NCBI GenBank assembly: GCA_036277115.1
Contig: DASUNM010000027.1
Span: forward strand, 620,001 to 684,000
DNA from: Pyrinomonadaceae bacterium
GTDB taxonomy: Bacteria; Acidobacteriota; Blastocatellia; Pyrinomonadales; Pyrinomonadaceae
Length of the DNA stretch: 64,000 nucleotides
Direction of reading: 5' to 3'
In this document: positions 8,039-16,837 of the stretch, in pieces
How the letters are laid out: each line of letters begins with the position of its first letter
Numbering within the stretch: position 1 is the first letter of the stretch
Notes under the pieces: model-generated
The model's database searches: none
What the model was told of the DNA's origin: nothing
Seen by the model: only the letters and a program-made list of their open reading frames with translations
Position numbers and translations under genes: made by a program

Positions 8039-9073
8039 GCGTTTCTCTGTGTGCTCTGTGGTTCAAATACCGGAGCGCAAAACAAAACGCCGCTCTCGCA
8101 CAGCATTAATCCGGAGCCGGGCGAGAAACATCTGCGCAATATCCGGCAACTCACCTTCGGTGGCGAGAACGCTGAAGCCTATTTTTCCAAGGACGGCAAG
8201 CGGTTGATCTTCCAGGCGACGCGCGAAGGCCACGGCTGCGATTTGATCTACACGATGAACATTGACGGGTCGGACGTGCGGCTGATTTCAAATGAACGAG
8301 GCCGGACCACGTGCGCGTATTTCTTCCCAAACGGAAAACGCGTTCTCTATTCGTCAACGCATCTTGAATCGAAAGCCTGTCCGCCGCGGCCTGACTTCTC
8401 GAAAGGATACGTTTGGGCTTTGTATCCGTCGTACGACATCTTCACGGCTAAGCCTGACGGATCTGATTTGAAGCAGCTGACCGACACCCGCGGTTACGAT
8501 GCCGAGACCACAGTTAGCCGTCAGGGCAAACTGGTTTTCACTTCAACGCGCAGTGGCGATTTGGACATTTACACTATGGATGCGGACGGCCGGAATGTGC
8601 GGCGACTGACAAATGAACTCGGTTATGACGGCGGCCCGTTCTGGTCACGCGACGGCAAACAGATCGTCTATCGCGCTTATCATCCGCAGACTGAAAAAGA
8701 GAAAGCCGACTACCGCGCGCTGCTCGCCCAAAACCTCATTCGGCCGACCGTGCTGGATATTTGGGTGATGAACGCCGACGGATCGAACAAGCGCCGCGTG
8801 ACGAATCTTAATAAAGCCAGCTTTGCGCCGTACTTCTTTCCCGATGGGAAGCGCATCATATTCTCGTCGAACGCGCACGATCAGCGCGGCCGCGATTTCG
8901 ATCTCTACATGATCAAGACGGACGGCTCCGGGATTGAGCGCGTCACCTTCAACAACACGTTCGACGGTTTTCCAATGTTCTCGCCTGATGGTAAGAAGCT
9001 GGTGTTTGCTTCGAATCGCAACGCGGCGAAGCAGGGCGACACGAATATTTTTATTGCGGATTGGGTTGAGTGA
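7988..9073 (+). CDS. TolB-like beta-propeller exported protein
   Basis: A 361-residue predicted periplasmic protein built from TolB/PD40-type repeats. Units such as DIFTAKPDGSDLKQLTD, DIYTMDADGRNVRRLTN, DIWVMNADGSNKRRVTN and DLYMIKTDGSGIERVTF alternate with SRDGKQIVY and SPDGKKLVF strands, giving a six-bladed propeller pattern. The N-terminus LALRAWPLAVAFLCVL looks like a signal peptide and lies in a palindromic repeat. An ATG at 7988 is preferred because the upstream part of the frame (from 7907) overlaps serC and is repeat-derived. It lacks the extra N-domain of true TolB, so it is not a Tol-Pal component by sequence. Confidence 0.85.
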   Translation: MPKYNIRLALRAWPLAVAFLCVLCGSNTGAQNKTPLSHSINPEPGEKHLRNIRQLTFGGENAEAYFSKDGKRLIFQATREGHGCDLIYTMNIDGSDVRLISNERGRTTCAYFFPNGKRVLYSSTHLESKACPPRPDFSKGYVWALYPSYDIFTAKPDGSDLKQLTDTRGYDAETTVSRQGKLVFTSTRSGDLDIYTMDADGRNVRRLTNELGYDGGPFWSRDGKQIVYRAYHPQTEKEKADYRALLAQNLIRPTVLDIWVMNADGSNKRRVTNLNKASFAPYFFPDGKRIIFSSNAHDQRGRDFDLYMIKTDGSGIERVTFNNTFDGFPMFSPDGKKLVFASNRNAAKQGDTNIFIADWVE

Positions 9074-9076
9074 GTT

Positions 9077-9541
9077 ATGCATCGGATCGCTAACGCTGCG
9101 CTAGTTCTTATTTTGATTTCGCCCGGGATGTTGGGTTCGGTGGTGCAGGATCCTCGGAAGTTCGATGAGTTTGGCGACATCAATTGTGAGGATGAGTATG
9201 CGCGGTTGGATAACTTCGCGGTCGCACTTCAAGAAATGCCGAACGCCAGGGGAATAATTGTTTTTTACGGCGGCAAGGTATTCAGAGGGAAATTACCTCG
9301 GCGCGGTGATGCCGTTGCGCGTGCAGCTCGGATGAAACCCTATCTAGTTGAAAGACGCGGCCTCTCCGCGTCCCGAGTCGTTGTTATTAACGGCGGCTAT
9401 GCTGAAAACTGGAGAGTGGACCTCTGGGTGCTGCCGCAAGGATCTTCCACGGAATATATGGCTCATCCAACCATTCCCGCGAACAAGATTAAATTCCGCA
9501 AAGGCACGGCACGCGCGCGTGACTTTCGCTGTGAAATTTAG
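9077..9541 (+). CDS. Exported conserved hypothetical protein
   Basis: A 154-residue protein with an N-terminal signal sequence (ANAALVLILISPGMLGSV). The mature part reads DEFGDINCEDEYARLDNFA, GIIVFYGG, then RAARMKPYLVERRGLSASRVVVINGGY and WRVDLWVLP. The latter half resembles the helix and strand of OmpA-type periplasmic domains (a helix before a two-strand ending), but the peptidoglycan-binding residues are not clearly present. It starts 4 bp after the propeller gene and ends 9 bp before the peptidase gene, so all three probably form one transcript of exported proteins. Confidence 0.75.
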   Translation: MHRIANAALVLILISPGMLGSVVQDPRKFDEFGDINCEDEYARLDNFAVALQEMPNARGIIVFYGGKVFRGKLPRRGDAVARAARMKPYLVERRGLSASRVVVINGGYAENWRVDLWVLPQGSSTEYMAHPTIPANKIKFRKGTARARDFRCEI

Positions 9542-9550
9542 GAAGTAGTC

Positions 9551-11500
9551 ATGATTACCAAAGTAAGACCCCTGCAAAGTTGTCTGCTCGTGTTCGCGCT
9601 GATCGCGAGCGCATTCGCTCAACAACCCAGCACCGCCCCCAGCGTAGATCGGCTACGTAAAGACGTGACGTATCTCGCTTCCGACGCGCTGGACGGCCGG
9701 CGCACGGGAACGCAGGGTGCGACCGACGCCGCGCAGTACATCACGAGTGAATTCAGTTCGTTGGGTTTGCGACCGGGAATGCCGATGACGCGCGTCGCAC
9801 ATTCGCGCCGCGCAGTGCTCACGCGTTACCTGCAACCGTTTCCGTATGTTTCGAAAGTTGAACTAGGGAAGGGGAACCTCCTGGCGCTGAACGGACATCC
9901 GGTTGATGGCATCGCTACACGTTTAGGCGAAGACTGGCTGCCGCTGGGATTTTCGTCAAATGCCGACATCAAGACCGCTGAAGTAGTCTTCGCCGGCTAC
10001 GGCATCTCGTCAGCAGGATTGAAGTACGACGATTACGCCGTCTCGAACGTGAAGGCTCGCGTAGCAGTAGTTTTTGCCGGGACGCCGGATGGTGACAATC
10101 CGCATGGTCAATTTTTGCAGCCTGGACAGATTCGTTTTAAGGCGGCCGCTGCACGTGCCGCCGGCGCGCGCGCCCTCCTGATAATCGCGAACGAAGAAAA
10201 CCTGAAAGACGATCGGCTGGCGCGGCTTTCTTATGACAACGCCGGTGAAGCCGGAATTCCGATCACCGTGATTTCGCGCGCGTTAGCCAAACAAATCATA
10301 AATGCTGAACTGCCGGAGCTTCAGAAAGCTGCCGATGCTCGAACTGCGGCTGAAAGCCCACTTCGTCAGCCACTCAAGGGGCTTTCACTCAACCTGACGG
10401 TGAATGTAAATCGAGTCGAAGCGCCTTCCCACAACGTCATCGGCATTCTGCCGGGAAGCGATCCCAAGTTGAAAGATGAAGCGATCGTGATCGGCGCGCA
10501 CTACGATCATCTCGGGCGCGGCGGACAGGGCAGTCTGGCTCAAAGCGAAGGCGAGATTCATCACGGCGCTGACGACAACGCGTCGGGCACTTCCGGGCTG
10601 CTGGAGCTGGCGAGAGTATTGTCAACGCAGAAGCCCAAGCCGCGGCGCACAATTGTGTTCATCGCTTTCAGCGGCGAAGAGGAAGGCCTGATCGGCTCAA
10701 ACTATTACGTCAATCATCCGGTTGTGCCGCTCCAGAACACCGTGGCGATGATCAATCTCGACATGGTTGGGCGGCTGAGCAACCAAAGGTTGGTAATCGG
10801 AGGCGTAGGCACTGCCGCGGAGTGGCGGTCGATGATCGACATGCACAATCTGGTTCAAAGCGCTACTGTTTCGCTCAACGCTCCGCCGATTAGTCCTGGC
10901 AAGGTAGCTTCGAACCAGCCGTTCATTGTCGGCGCGAATGGCCGGCCAGTCATTACGCTCGACCCGAGTAAGCGTTTTTCTCTCACCCTCAATGAAGACG
11001 GCTTCGGTCCCAGTGATCATTCCTCGTTCTACGCGAAACAGATTCCCGTGTTGTTCTTTTGGACGGGCACGCATACCGATTATCACAAACCTTCGGATAC
11101 GGCTGAGAAGATCAACTACGACGGCCTGGCGCTCATTACTTCATTCGTCGCGAACATCGTGCGTGATATCGACAAGAGCGACCAACGACCGACTTACAAA
11201 GCCGCGCAAGTGCAATCGACCGCACGCTCGACCGGGTTCCGTGTCTATCTCGGAACCATTCCAAACTACGCTGACTCGAGTGATGGCATGTTGCTCGACG
11301 GCGTCCGCGATGGCTCGCCCGCGGCGAAAGCCGGTCTCAATGCCGGTGACAAGATCGTCAAGATGGCGGGTCGCGACGTTAAGAACGTTTACGATTACAC
11401 CCAGGCGCTCAGTGAGATGAAAGGCGGAGAGGAATACGAAGTCGAGATTGTGCGGGCGGGGCAGCGGATGACGCTGAAGCTAACGCCGGAGAAAAGATAG
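9551..11500 (+). CDS. M28-family metallopeptidase with PDZ domain
   Basis: A 649-residue exported aminopeptidase-type zinc enzyme. The signal peptide covers about residues 1-23 (LLVFALIASAFAQ). A PA-like insert lies at about 130-260. The peptidase domain has the di-zinc ligands: His317 in IGAHYDHLG, Asp in HHGADDNASGTSG (about 341), Glu in FSGEEEGLIGS (about 376), Asp in INLDMVG and His in GPSDHSSFY. The final 85 residues form a PDZ domain (GMLLDGVRDGSPAAKAGL, GDKIVKMAGR). It should degrade peptides outside the cytoplasm. Its gene ends before a strong stem-loop at 11552-11597. Confidence 0.93.
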   Translation: MITKVRPLQSCLLVFALIASAFAQQPSTAPSVDRLRKDVTYLASDALDGRRTGTQGATDAAQYITSEFSSLGLRPGMPMTRVAHSRRAVLTRYLQPFPYVSKVELGKGNLLALNGHPVDGIATRLGEDWLPLGFSSNADIKTAEVVFAGYGISSAGLKYDDYAVSNVKARVAVVFAGTPDGDNPHGQFLQPGQIRFKAAAARAAGARALLIIANEENLKDDRLARLSYDNAGEAGIPITVISRALAKQIINAELPELQKAADARTAAESPLRQPLKGLSLNLTVNVNRVEAPSHNVIGILPGSDPKLKDEAIVIGAHYDHLGRGGQGSLAQSEGEIHHGADDNASGTSGLLELARVLSTQKPKPRRTIVFIAFSGEEEGLIGSNYYVNHPVVPLQNTVAMINLDMVGRLSNQRLVIGGVGTAAEWRSMIDMHNLVQSATVSLNAPPISPGKVASNQPFIVGANGRPVITLDPSKRFSLTLNEDGFGPSDHSSFYAKQIPVLFFWTGTHTDYHKPSDTAEKINYDGLALITSFVANIVRDIDKSDQRPTYKAAQVQSTARSTGFRVYLGTIPNYADSSDGMLLDGVRDGSPAAKAGLNAGDKIVKMAGRDVKNVYDYTQALSEMKGGEEYEVEIVRAGQRMTLKLTPEKR

Positions 11501-11551
11501 CAGTCAGAATCCCGACTCATCGGGGTAGCGGGCGGTTGATCTCGCAAACAG

Positions 11552-11597
11552 AAAGGCACTAGTCGAAGCGACTATTCGCTACCAGACTAGTGCCTTT
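11552..11597. terminator. Bidirectional terminator-like hairpin
   Basis: A perfect 13-bp stem (aaaggcactagtc with its complement) closes a 20-nt loop, followed by gctttt. It lies between the plus-strand peptidase gene and the convergent minus-strand RNA-binding protein gene, so it can serve both. Confidence 0.7.
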
Positions 11598-11673
11598 GCT
11601 TTTGACGACACCAACTATCGCAGGAGGTTCTGACTTTCTCAGGCCCGCCTGCTATCGCAGGCCGTTCCGACCT

Positions 11674-12111
11674 TTACCACCTCGGTTCGCGGTCATTGCG
11701 GCTGGGCCGGCGATCGCGATCACCTTTGTCCCGACGGCCACCGCCTCCGCCGCCGTAACCACCGCCGCTACCTCCGCCGCCGTAGCCACCACCGCCGCCG
11801 CCACCACCGTAGCCGCCGCGGTTTCCGCCACCGCCACCGCCGTAGCCACCGCCGCCGCCTTCAGTTCGAGGACGAGCTTCGTTAACCGTCAAATTGCGGC
11901 CGTTGAAGTCCTTGCCGTTGAACTGCTCGATGGCCGCAGCCGCTTCTTCCGCAGTCGTCATCTCGACAAAGCCGAAACCCCGCGAGCGACCCGTCATGCG
12001 ATCTTCCACGACTTGAGCTGACTCAACGTTACCAGCCTGGGCGAAGTACTCACGCAACTCCTCGCTGGTCGTGTTGAATGGGAGATTTCCCACGTAAAGT
12101 TTTGTAGCCAT
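11674..12111 (-). CDS. Glycine-rich RRM RNA-binding protein
   Basis: A 145-residue protein with one RNA recognition motif and a glycine tail. RNP2 is KLYVGNL (residues 4-10) and RNP1 is RGFGFVEM (about 44-51). The last 60 residues are GGGGYGGGG repeats with scattered Arg, ending RRPSRNDREPRW. Such proteins bind single-stranded RNA and in several bacteria are induced by cold; that role here is inference. An AAGGA sequence lies 11 nt before the ATG. The GGC/GGT-rich tail is mirrored on the other strand as a long Ala/Ser/Thr frame, which is not real. Confidence 0.93.
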   Translation of the reverse strand: MATKLYVGNLPFNTTSEELREYFAQAGNVESAQVVEDRMTGRSRGFGFVEMTTAEEAAAAIEQFNGKDFNGRNLTVNEARPRTEGGGGGYGGGGGGNRGGYGGGGGGGGYGGGGSGGGYGGGGGGRRDKGDRDRRPSRNDREPRW

Positions 12112-12423
12112 TTCTATCTCTGTCCTTAAATGTTAAAGGAAGCGCGGAACCAATCACTGAACAAAGGCAGGAATCTCTGACTTTCTTTCGGCGAAGCGCG
12201 ATGTCCCGATGCTCTAACTAAAAAGCGAGAGCCGCTCCTAACAGTTGTCAACTAACCTAACTCTCTTGCGGCCGAATACGTCGCTTCGCAGACCGGGCAG
12301 GCACCTCGCCGTCGAGGCGCGAGAGCAGGATCTAAACGCGGAAAGTATGGGCACAATCCCTGGTGAGCGCAAGGCTAACCAGGGATTGTGGGCAAAACCA
12401 AGTCGCAATGATACCGGCCTAAA
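12112..12423. other. Leader of the RRM gene and downstream hairpin
   Basis: About 310 bp without a credible gene. The left part is the 5' untranslated region and probable promoter of the minus-strand RNA-binding protein gene. The right part holds a perfect hairpin at 12352-12390. No other structure recognised. Confidence 0.45.
12352..12390 (-). terminator. Terminator-like hairpin
   Basis: Perfect 13-bp stem (cacaatccctggt and complement) with a 13-nt loop, 34 bp beyond the stop of the minus-strand gene ending at 12424. No strong T-run follows, so the terminator role is likely but not certain. Confidence 0.5.
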
Positions 12424-12918
12424 TTACTGGGACGGGGAAACGCCTTCGCGATTTCTGTCTTTCCGCAGACCGATTACGGCAATGGTCAAGACTGCCGCAA
12501 TAACTCCAACAGCGATCCAGGTGCCCTTGCTACCGCCACCACCGCTGTCGGTGTCGGGATCGTCCTGAGGAGCGGTGCCAGTCCGGGCCGGCGCTTTGAA
12601 TGTATTGCGGCCGCTGACGTTCGCTTTGAAAAACGTCTGGGTGGCAGAAGCGCGTGCCTTGATTTCGCTCTTGGCAAAGATGCGGTTGAAATCAATCTTC
12701 GCGTTCGGCGCCAACGGGAGCTTCTCCGCGGCCACCGCGACCGGAGCTGCCGTCGTCGCAATCTCGGCGCTCGGGACTTCCGCGGTTGCGGTCGTCTCTG
12801 GCGCGTCAGCTTTCTTCGGATCCGTGGATCTCACCGGCGCGCCCAGAACATAGACGTTGGCGATGGCGATCACGAGGACCACAGTTAAAAGTTGGAAGAC
12901 CTTTGAAAATCTGGTCAT
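12424..12918 (-). CDS. Hypothetical protein with N- and C-terminal membrane segments
   Basis: A 164-residue protein. An N-terminal hydrophobic segment (FQLLTVVLVIAIANVYVLG, about 8-26) acts as a signal or anchor. It is followed by an Ala/Thr/Pro/Glu-rich low-complexity linker, a short ordered part (KIDFNRIFAKSEIKARASA, TQTFFKANVSGRNTF), a Gly-rich hinge, and a second membrane helix (GTWIAVGVIAAVLTIAVIGL, about 131-150) with a basic tail. The final Gly-rich/helix/basic layout is seen in surface proteins retained at the membrane. I do not recognise the family. GAGGAGG lies about 14 nt before the ATG. Confidence 0.7.
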   Translation of the reverse strand: MTRFSKVFQLLTVVLVIAIANVYVLGAPVRSTDPKKADAPETTATAEVPSAEIATTAAPVAVAAEKLPLAPNAKIDFNRIFAKSEIKARASATQTFFKANVSGRNTFKAPARTGTAPQDDPDTDSGGGGSKGTWIAVGVIAAVLTIAVIGLRKDRNREGVSPSQ

Positions 12919-13062
12919 GTTCTTTCGTTTCCCTCCTCAGTGTTGCTGCGTACTAAATAGCCTAAGTCGTAGTCTGTATTGCTTTTGAGATGGTCAGGAG
13001 TCTAACGCCGGAGGGGGCCACGGTCAACCATTTTCGCTAAAAGCCACAGAAAAACAGCACTT

Positions 13063-13554
13063 TCAGAAGCGCCGCCGCCGGCGCTCTTTGCGCTGGACGG
13101 CGCGTTCAAACAATCGCTTTGCGTCCAGAATAAGGATTTCTTCGCCCGCGTACCGCACCACTCCGAGGGCCGCGTCTTCCGAATTCACGTTGGGCGGTTC
13201 GATATCGTCTGTGGAGATGGTGATCGTGTCGCGGCAGCTCTCAGCCGCCAGGCCCAGCTGATCGTCACCCCGCAGGACGAGAACGTAAGGCAGCGTTTGC
13301 TCCCAATCCTTCGTCGGTTCGTGCAAAGCAGCGGCAGGATCGAGCACGGTCAGCATGCGGCCGCGAACGCAGACGACGCCCACAACGGCGCCGGGCGATC
13401 GGGGCAGCCGCGCAAAGGGTTTGCCCTCGGCGGTGGCGTCAACCTGGTCAGTGAAAACGGCGAACAGCCGATCCGCGATCGCGAACGGAAGCAGGTCGTG
13501 CAGCTGGGCCGCAGCCGCTTTATCGCTGTCGGAAATGTTCTCAGGTTCAGCCAT
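13063..13554 (-). CDS. CheW-domain protein
   Basis: A 163-residue single CheW-like domain. After a short acidic N-terminus come LLPFAIADRLFAVFTDQVDATAEG, then RLPRSPGAVVGVVCVRGRMLTVLDPAAAL and YVLVLRGDDQLGLAAESC, the standard CheW strand order with the VRG turn. The C-terminus (VVRYAGEEILILDAKRLFE) is followed by a very basic tail (QRKERRRRRF). CheW couples receptors to the CheA kinase. No CheA, receptor or motility gene is nearby, so this copy is an orphan and may serve another signalling array. Confidence 0.88.
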   Translation of the reverse strand: MAEPENISDSDKAAAAQLHDLLPFAIADRLFAVFTDQVDATAEGKPFARLPRSPGAVVGVVCVRGRMLTVLDPAAALHEPTKDWEQTLPYVLVLRGDDQLGLAAESCRDTITISTDDIEPPNVNSEDAALGVVRYAGEEILILDAKRLFERAVQRKERRRRRF

Positions 13555-13682
13555 GGGTGAGCGGGTAAATGGCGAGCCGATGAAAGCACGGGCATCGAGT
13601 GACCGTCAACAGTTTTGCGCGAGCGATTCGGCTGCCATTTCTCCATGTGATAAATTCACGCCGCAAAGGAAAGGATCCTGCC

Positions 13683-14021
13683 ATGGACGACTTTGATCAG
13701 TATCGCGCTGAAATGAACGAGAAATTGCTCGGTAGCGGTCATCTGGGAATCAAGCGGTTCTTCGCGCTGGACACACAGGCTTATGAAGATGGCGCGCTCG
13801 ACAAGAAGACGAAAGAGCTGATGGGATTGACGGCTTCCATTGTTTTGCGCTGCGACGATTGCGTTACTTATCACATCAAACAGTGTGCTGGGTGCGGAGT
13901 GACACGCGCAGAATTCCTGGACGCGTTCAATGTGGCGCTGGTCGTTGGTGGTTCAATCACGATCCCGCATCTAAGAAGGGCCGTTGATAGATTGGATCAG
14001 GTTCTGGAGAATGGAAATTAA
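13683..14021 (+). CDS. AhpD-like carboxymuconolactone decarboxylase-family protein
   Basis: A 112-residue all-helical protein with the AhpD redox signature Cys57-x-x-Cys60-x3-His64 (CDDCVTYH), followed by CAGCGVTRAEFLDAFNVALVVGGS. Such proteins reduce peroxides or act as thiol-disulfide partners. The ATG at 13683 follows an AGGA sequence; the upstream part of the frame is not conserved in character. The stop TAA is made of the first bases of a palindromic repeat (14018-14104). It precedes a thioredoxin-fold protein on the same strand, so a shared redox role is plausible. Confidence 0.9.
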   Translation: MDDFDQYRAEMNEKLLGSGHLGIKRFFALDTQAYEDGALDKKTKELMGLTASIVLRCDDCVTYHIKQCAGCGVTRAEFLDAFNVALVVGGSITIPHLRRAVDRLDQVLENGN

Positions 14022-14104
14022 CCACCGAGGGGACAGAGGAACGCAGAGGAAGAGTCTAAGAACCTTAATCGGTTTATGTCTTTCTCTGGCTCCCTTGTGG
14101 TTAA
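14018..14104. repeat. ACCACCGAGG...CTTGTGGTTAA palindrome
   Basis: The ends ttaaccac and gtggttaa are inverted, and the inner parts (gaggggacagagga and tctctggctccc) are loosely complementary. It spans the gap between two genes; its left end forms the stop codon of the upstream gene, and it is open in the frame of the downstream gene. A single related arm is found at 29164-29192. Confidence 0.65.
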
Positions 14105-14148
14105 TACTTGGCTTCGGTGTCCAAACCGTAAACACGAAAGGGCTCGAC

Positions 14149-16068
14149 ATGCCGATACAGGAACGCCCACGAATTCGCGCGCCGGAACTTAGCGGCCATC
14201 GCGGATGGCTGAATACCGACAAGCCACTTTCGCTCGCGGGCTTGAAAGGCAAAGTTGTCCTGCTCGACTTCTGGACCTACGGCTGCATCAACTGCATCCA
14301 CATCATTCCTGATCTGAAGCGGCTGGAAAAGAAATATCCCAACGAGTTGGTTGTCATCGGCGTTCATTCCGCCAAATTCGATAACGAAAAAGATACCGAG
14401 AATATTCGCCGCATCGTTTTGCGGTATGAGATCGAGCACCCGATCGTCAACGACGCGGATTTCAACATTTGGCGATCGTACGCCGTCAACGCATGGCCCA
14501 CGCGGTATCTGATCGACCCGGCGGGCTACATCATCGGCCGGCTGTCCGGCGAGGGCAGTTACGACGTTCTGGACCAGACGATCGGCGACACGATTGCTGA
14601 ATTCAGAAAACGTGGCGAACTAAACGAAACCCCTCTGAAGCTGGCCCTGGAAAAAGCGAAAATCGGAGACCTGCCCCTCGCGTTTCCCGGCAAGGTTCTG
14701 GCCGATGCAAAAAACGATCGGCTGTTCATCGCTGATTCAAATCACAATCGAATCGTCGTGGCGAAGTCCGATGGAACGTTGCTTGAGGTGATTGGCAGTG
14801 GTGTTGCCGGCTCCGGCGATGGCGCGTTTCATCAAGCAACTCTCTTTCGGCCGCAGGGCATGGCGCTTGACGGTGATCGTCTGTACGTGGCCGACACTGA
14901 GAACCATTTGATTCGTGAAGTTGATCTTAAGGCTAAGACCGTGAAGACAATTGCCGGCACCGGACAGCAGTCACAGGAGTACGGCGCGCGCGGTCCCGCG
15001 CGGCAAATCGCCTTGAATTCACCCTGGGATTTGTACCTTGTCGGCCGCACCCTCTACATCGCCATGGCCGGGCCACATCAGATCTGGCAAGTCGACCTGG
15101 ACAAGCAGGAAGTGTCGACGTTCGCCGGTTCAGGACGCGAAGCCCGTCTCGATGGGCCGCGCGATGAAGCTGGTTTCGCCCAGCCATCGGCGCTGGAATC
15201 CGACGGTAAGACGCTGTTTGTTTCCGACGCCGAGTCGAACATCATTCGCGCCATCGATCTTGGGACAAACGGCGTAGTGAAAACCCTGGTAGGCGGCGAC
15301 CTGTTCGATTTCGGTGACAAGGACGGGCGCGGCAACGATGTGCGACTGCAGCATCCGCTCGGGCTTGCGCGCTGGAACGGCAAGCTGCTGATCGCCGACA
15401 CGTACAATCACAAGATCAAAATCCTCGATCCAATCGCGCGCACTGTTAGTTCATTCGCGGGCACGGGCAAGCCGGGACAAGCTGACGGCGCTGCCTCTTC
15501 GTTCTACGAACCAGGCGGATTGGCGGTCGCCGGTGACAAGCTTTTCGTCGCGGACACGAACAACCACGCGATCCGCGTCGTGGATCTGAAAACGAAGCAG
15601 ACGAAAACTCTCAGCATGAAAGGTCTCCAGCCGCCACAAAGTGCGGGGACGGAAACAGCTGAAGCGACGCCGAACCAGGAAGAGATCAAGCTAGCGGTGC
15701 AGAAGCTCCGCACGGGCGACGTCTCGATTTTGGTGAACGTTCAACTTCCTGCCGGCTATCACCTGAATCCGATGGCGCCGCATCGCTACAAGATTTCAAT
15801 CGATGGCGGTAACTCGCTGCTCAACATCGATTCTCAGAATGCTGTCCGCACTCTAAAGAATCCGACGTTACCAATTCGCATTCCCGCGCGCGCGGCTGTA
15901 AACGGCAAGACCGGAGTCGTCGCTTCCTTTACTTTCGTTTACTGCCGCGAAGACAACACCGGGGTCTGTCGCATCAAGACGCTGGAATGGAAAGTGCCCG
16001 TGGAGATCACTTCAGAAGCGAATGCGCCCGCGGAAATAAGCCTCACTGCCAGGGTTGCGGCCGACTAA
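14149..16068 (+). CDS. Thioredoxin-like protein with NHL repeats (NHLRC2 type)
   Basis: A 639-residue protein. Residues 10-150 form a TlpA-like thioredoxin fold with the redox pair YGCINC (Cys46, Cys49) and NAWPTRYLIDPAG. Residues 170-490 contain NHL propeller repeats such as NDRLFIADSNHNRIVV, GDRLYVADTENHLIREV and DKLFVADTNNHAIRVVD. The end (PAGYHLNPMAPHRYKISID) is a beta domain like that of DsbD. The ATG at 14149 has AAAGGG six bases upstream. An earlier start at 14011 would add a hydrophobic segment read from the palindromic repeat and would export the protein; this remains open. Role: thiol redox, partner unknown. Confidence 0.88.
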   Translation: MPIQERPRIRAPELSGHRGWLNTDKPLSLAGLKGKVVLLDFWTYGCINCIHIIPDLKRLEKKYPNELVVIGVHSAKFDNEKDTENIRRIVLRYEIEHPIVNDADFNIWRSYAVNAWPTRYLIDPAGYIIGRLSGEGSYDVLDQTIGDTIAEFRKRGELNETPLKLALEKAKIGDLPLAFPGKVLADAKNDRLFIADSNHNRIVVAKSDGTLLEVIGSGVAGSGDGAFHQATLFRPQGMALDGDRLYVADTENHLIREVDLKAKTVKTIAGTGQQSQEYGARGPARQIALNSPWDLYLVGRTLYIAMAGPHQIWQVDLDKQEVSTFAGSGREARLDGPRDEAGFAQPSALESDGKTLFVSDAESNIIRAIDLGTNGVVKTLVGGDLFDFGDKDGRGNDVRLQHPLGLARWNGKLLIADTYNHKIKILDPIARTVSSFAGTGKPGQADGAASSFYEPGGLAVAGDKLFVADTNNHAIRVVDLKTKQTKTLSMKGLQPPQSAGTETAEATPNQEEIKLAVQKLRTGDVSILVNVQLPAGYHLNPMAPHRYKISIDGGNSLLNIDSQNAVRTLKNPTLPIRIPARAAVNGKTGVVASFTFVYCREDNTGVCRIKTLEWKVPVEITSEANAPAEISLTARVAAD

Positions 16069-16077
16069 CAAGCCAAC

Positions 16078-16106
16078 AACTCACGTTTTTGTCTCAAACG
16101 TGAGTT
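16078..16106. terminator. Terminator hairpin after the thioredoxin-NHL gene
   Basis: A perfect 11-bp stem (aactcacgttt and complement) with a 7-nt loop begins 9 bp after the stop codon. T residues lie within the left arm rather than after the stem. Confidence 0.6.
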
Positions 16107-16203
16107 GGATCACTTCAGGCAACCCCGTCGCTTGCTCAGGCTTTCCGCTAGTTAGTAATATCCTGCTTTCCTTTTGTACAACTGAAGATAAGGAGTCGCT
16201 ACC

Positions 16204-16740
16204 GTGGCTGATAAACCATTTCTGACCGACATCAAAACTCTGCGCGAGCGGGCGCGAAAACATATCGAACAAGGCGCGGTGACCGAGGGCTATTCCGCGG
16301 ATCGCGAAACGGTAAATAAGATTTTGAACGAAGCGCTGGCGACGGAGATCGTCTGCGTGCTGCGTTACAAGCGGCACTACTTCATGGCGACCGGCATTCA
16401 CGCCGAGGGTGTCGCGGCTGAATTTCTCGAGCACGCCACCGACGAGCAGGGCCACGCCGATTTAATTGCGGCGCGCATCGTGCAACTGGGCGGCGAGCCG
16501 AACTTCAATCCCGAAGGTTTGCTGATGCGCAGTCACGCCGAATACGTCGAAGGTGGCAGTCTGACCGAAATGATCAAGGAAGATCTCGTCGCTGAACGAA
16601 TCGCTATCGATAGCTATCGCGACATGATCCAGTACCTCGGCAACGACGATCCGACGACGCGACGAATGCTGGAAGGCATTCTCGCGGTTGAAGAAGAACA
16701 CGCCGACGATTTGGTGAGCCTCCTCGGAGAACTGGGCTAG
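16204..16740 (+). CDS. Bacterioferritin-like ferritin-fold protein
   Basis: A 178-residue four-helix ferritin-like protein. Di-iron ligands are visible as ATEIVCVLRYKRH (helix 1), EFLEHATDEQGHADLIAARI (helix 2), DLVAERIAIDSYRDMI (helix 3) and LAVEEEHADDLVSLL (helix 4), that is, the ExxH pairs of the bacterioferritin/Dps-like group. It should oxidise and store iron or protect from peroxide. The start is GTG at 16204, with AAGGAG about 10 nt upstream. It stands between a terminator and a palindromic repeat, so it is probably a single-gene transcript. Confidence 0.9.
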   Translation: MADKPFLTDIKTLRERARKHIEQGAVTEGYSADRETVNKILNEALATEIVCVLRYKRHYFMATGIHAEGVAAEFLEHATDEQGHADLIAARIVQLGGEPNFNPEGLLMRSHAEYVEGGSLTEMIKEDLVAERIAIDSYRDMIQYLGNDDPTTRRMLEGILAVEEEHADDLVSLLGELG

Positions 16741-16744
16741 TTAG

Positions 16745-16833
16745 TTGGAGTGCGCCGGCTTGAGGGCGCTTTTCTGCTCCGTCTGAATCTTCGTAACGAA
16801 TATCCAAAGCGGCGTCAAGCCGCCGCACTCCAA
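16745..16833. repeat. TTGGAGTGCG-type palindrome before the rhomboid gene
   Basis: Arms of 28 bp at 16745-16772 and 16806-16833 match as inverted repeats at 25 of 28 positions, with a 33-nt loop. The right arm ends 5 bp before the TTG start of the rhomboid gene, so it occupies the place of the ribosome binding site. Confidence 0.8.
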
Positions 16834-16837
16834 ATCT

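Noticed and set aside
11590..12021. Long Ala/Thr-rich plus-strand frame
   Set aside because: It is the mirror of the glycine-rich tail of the minus-strand RNA-binding protein and has no domain.
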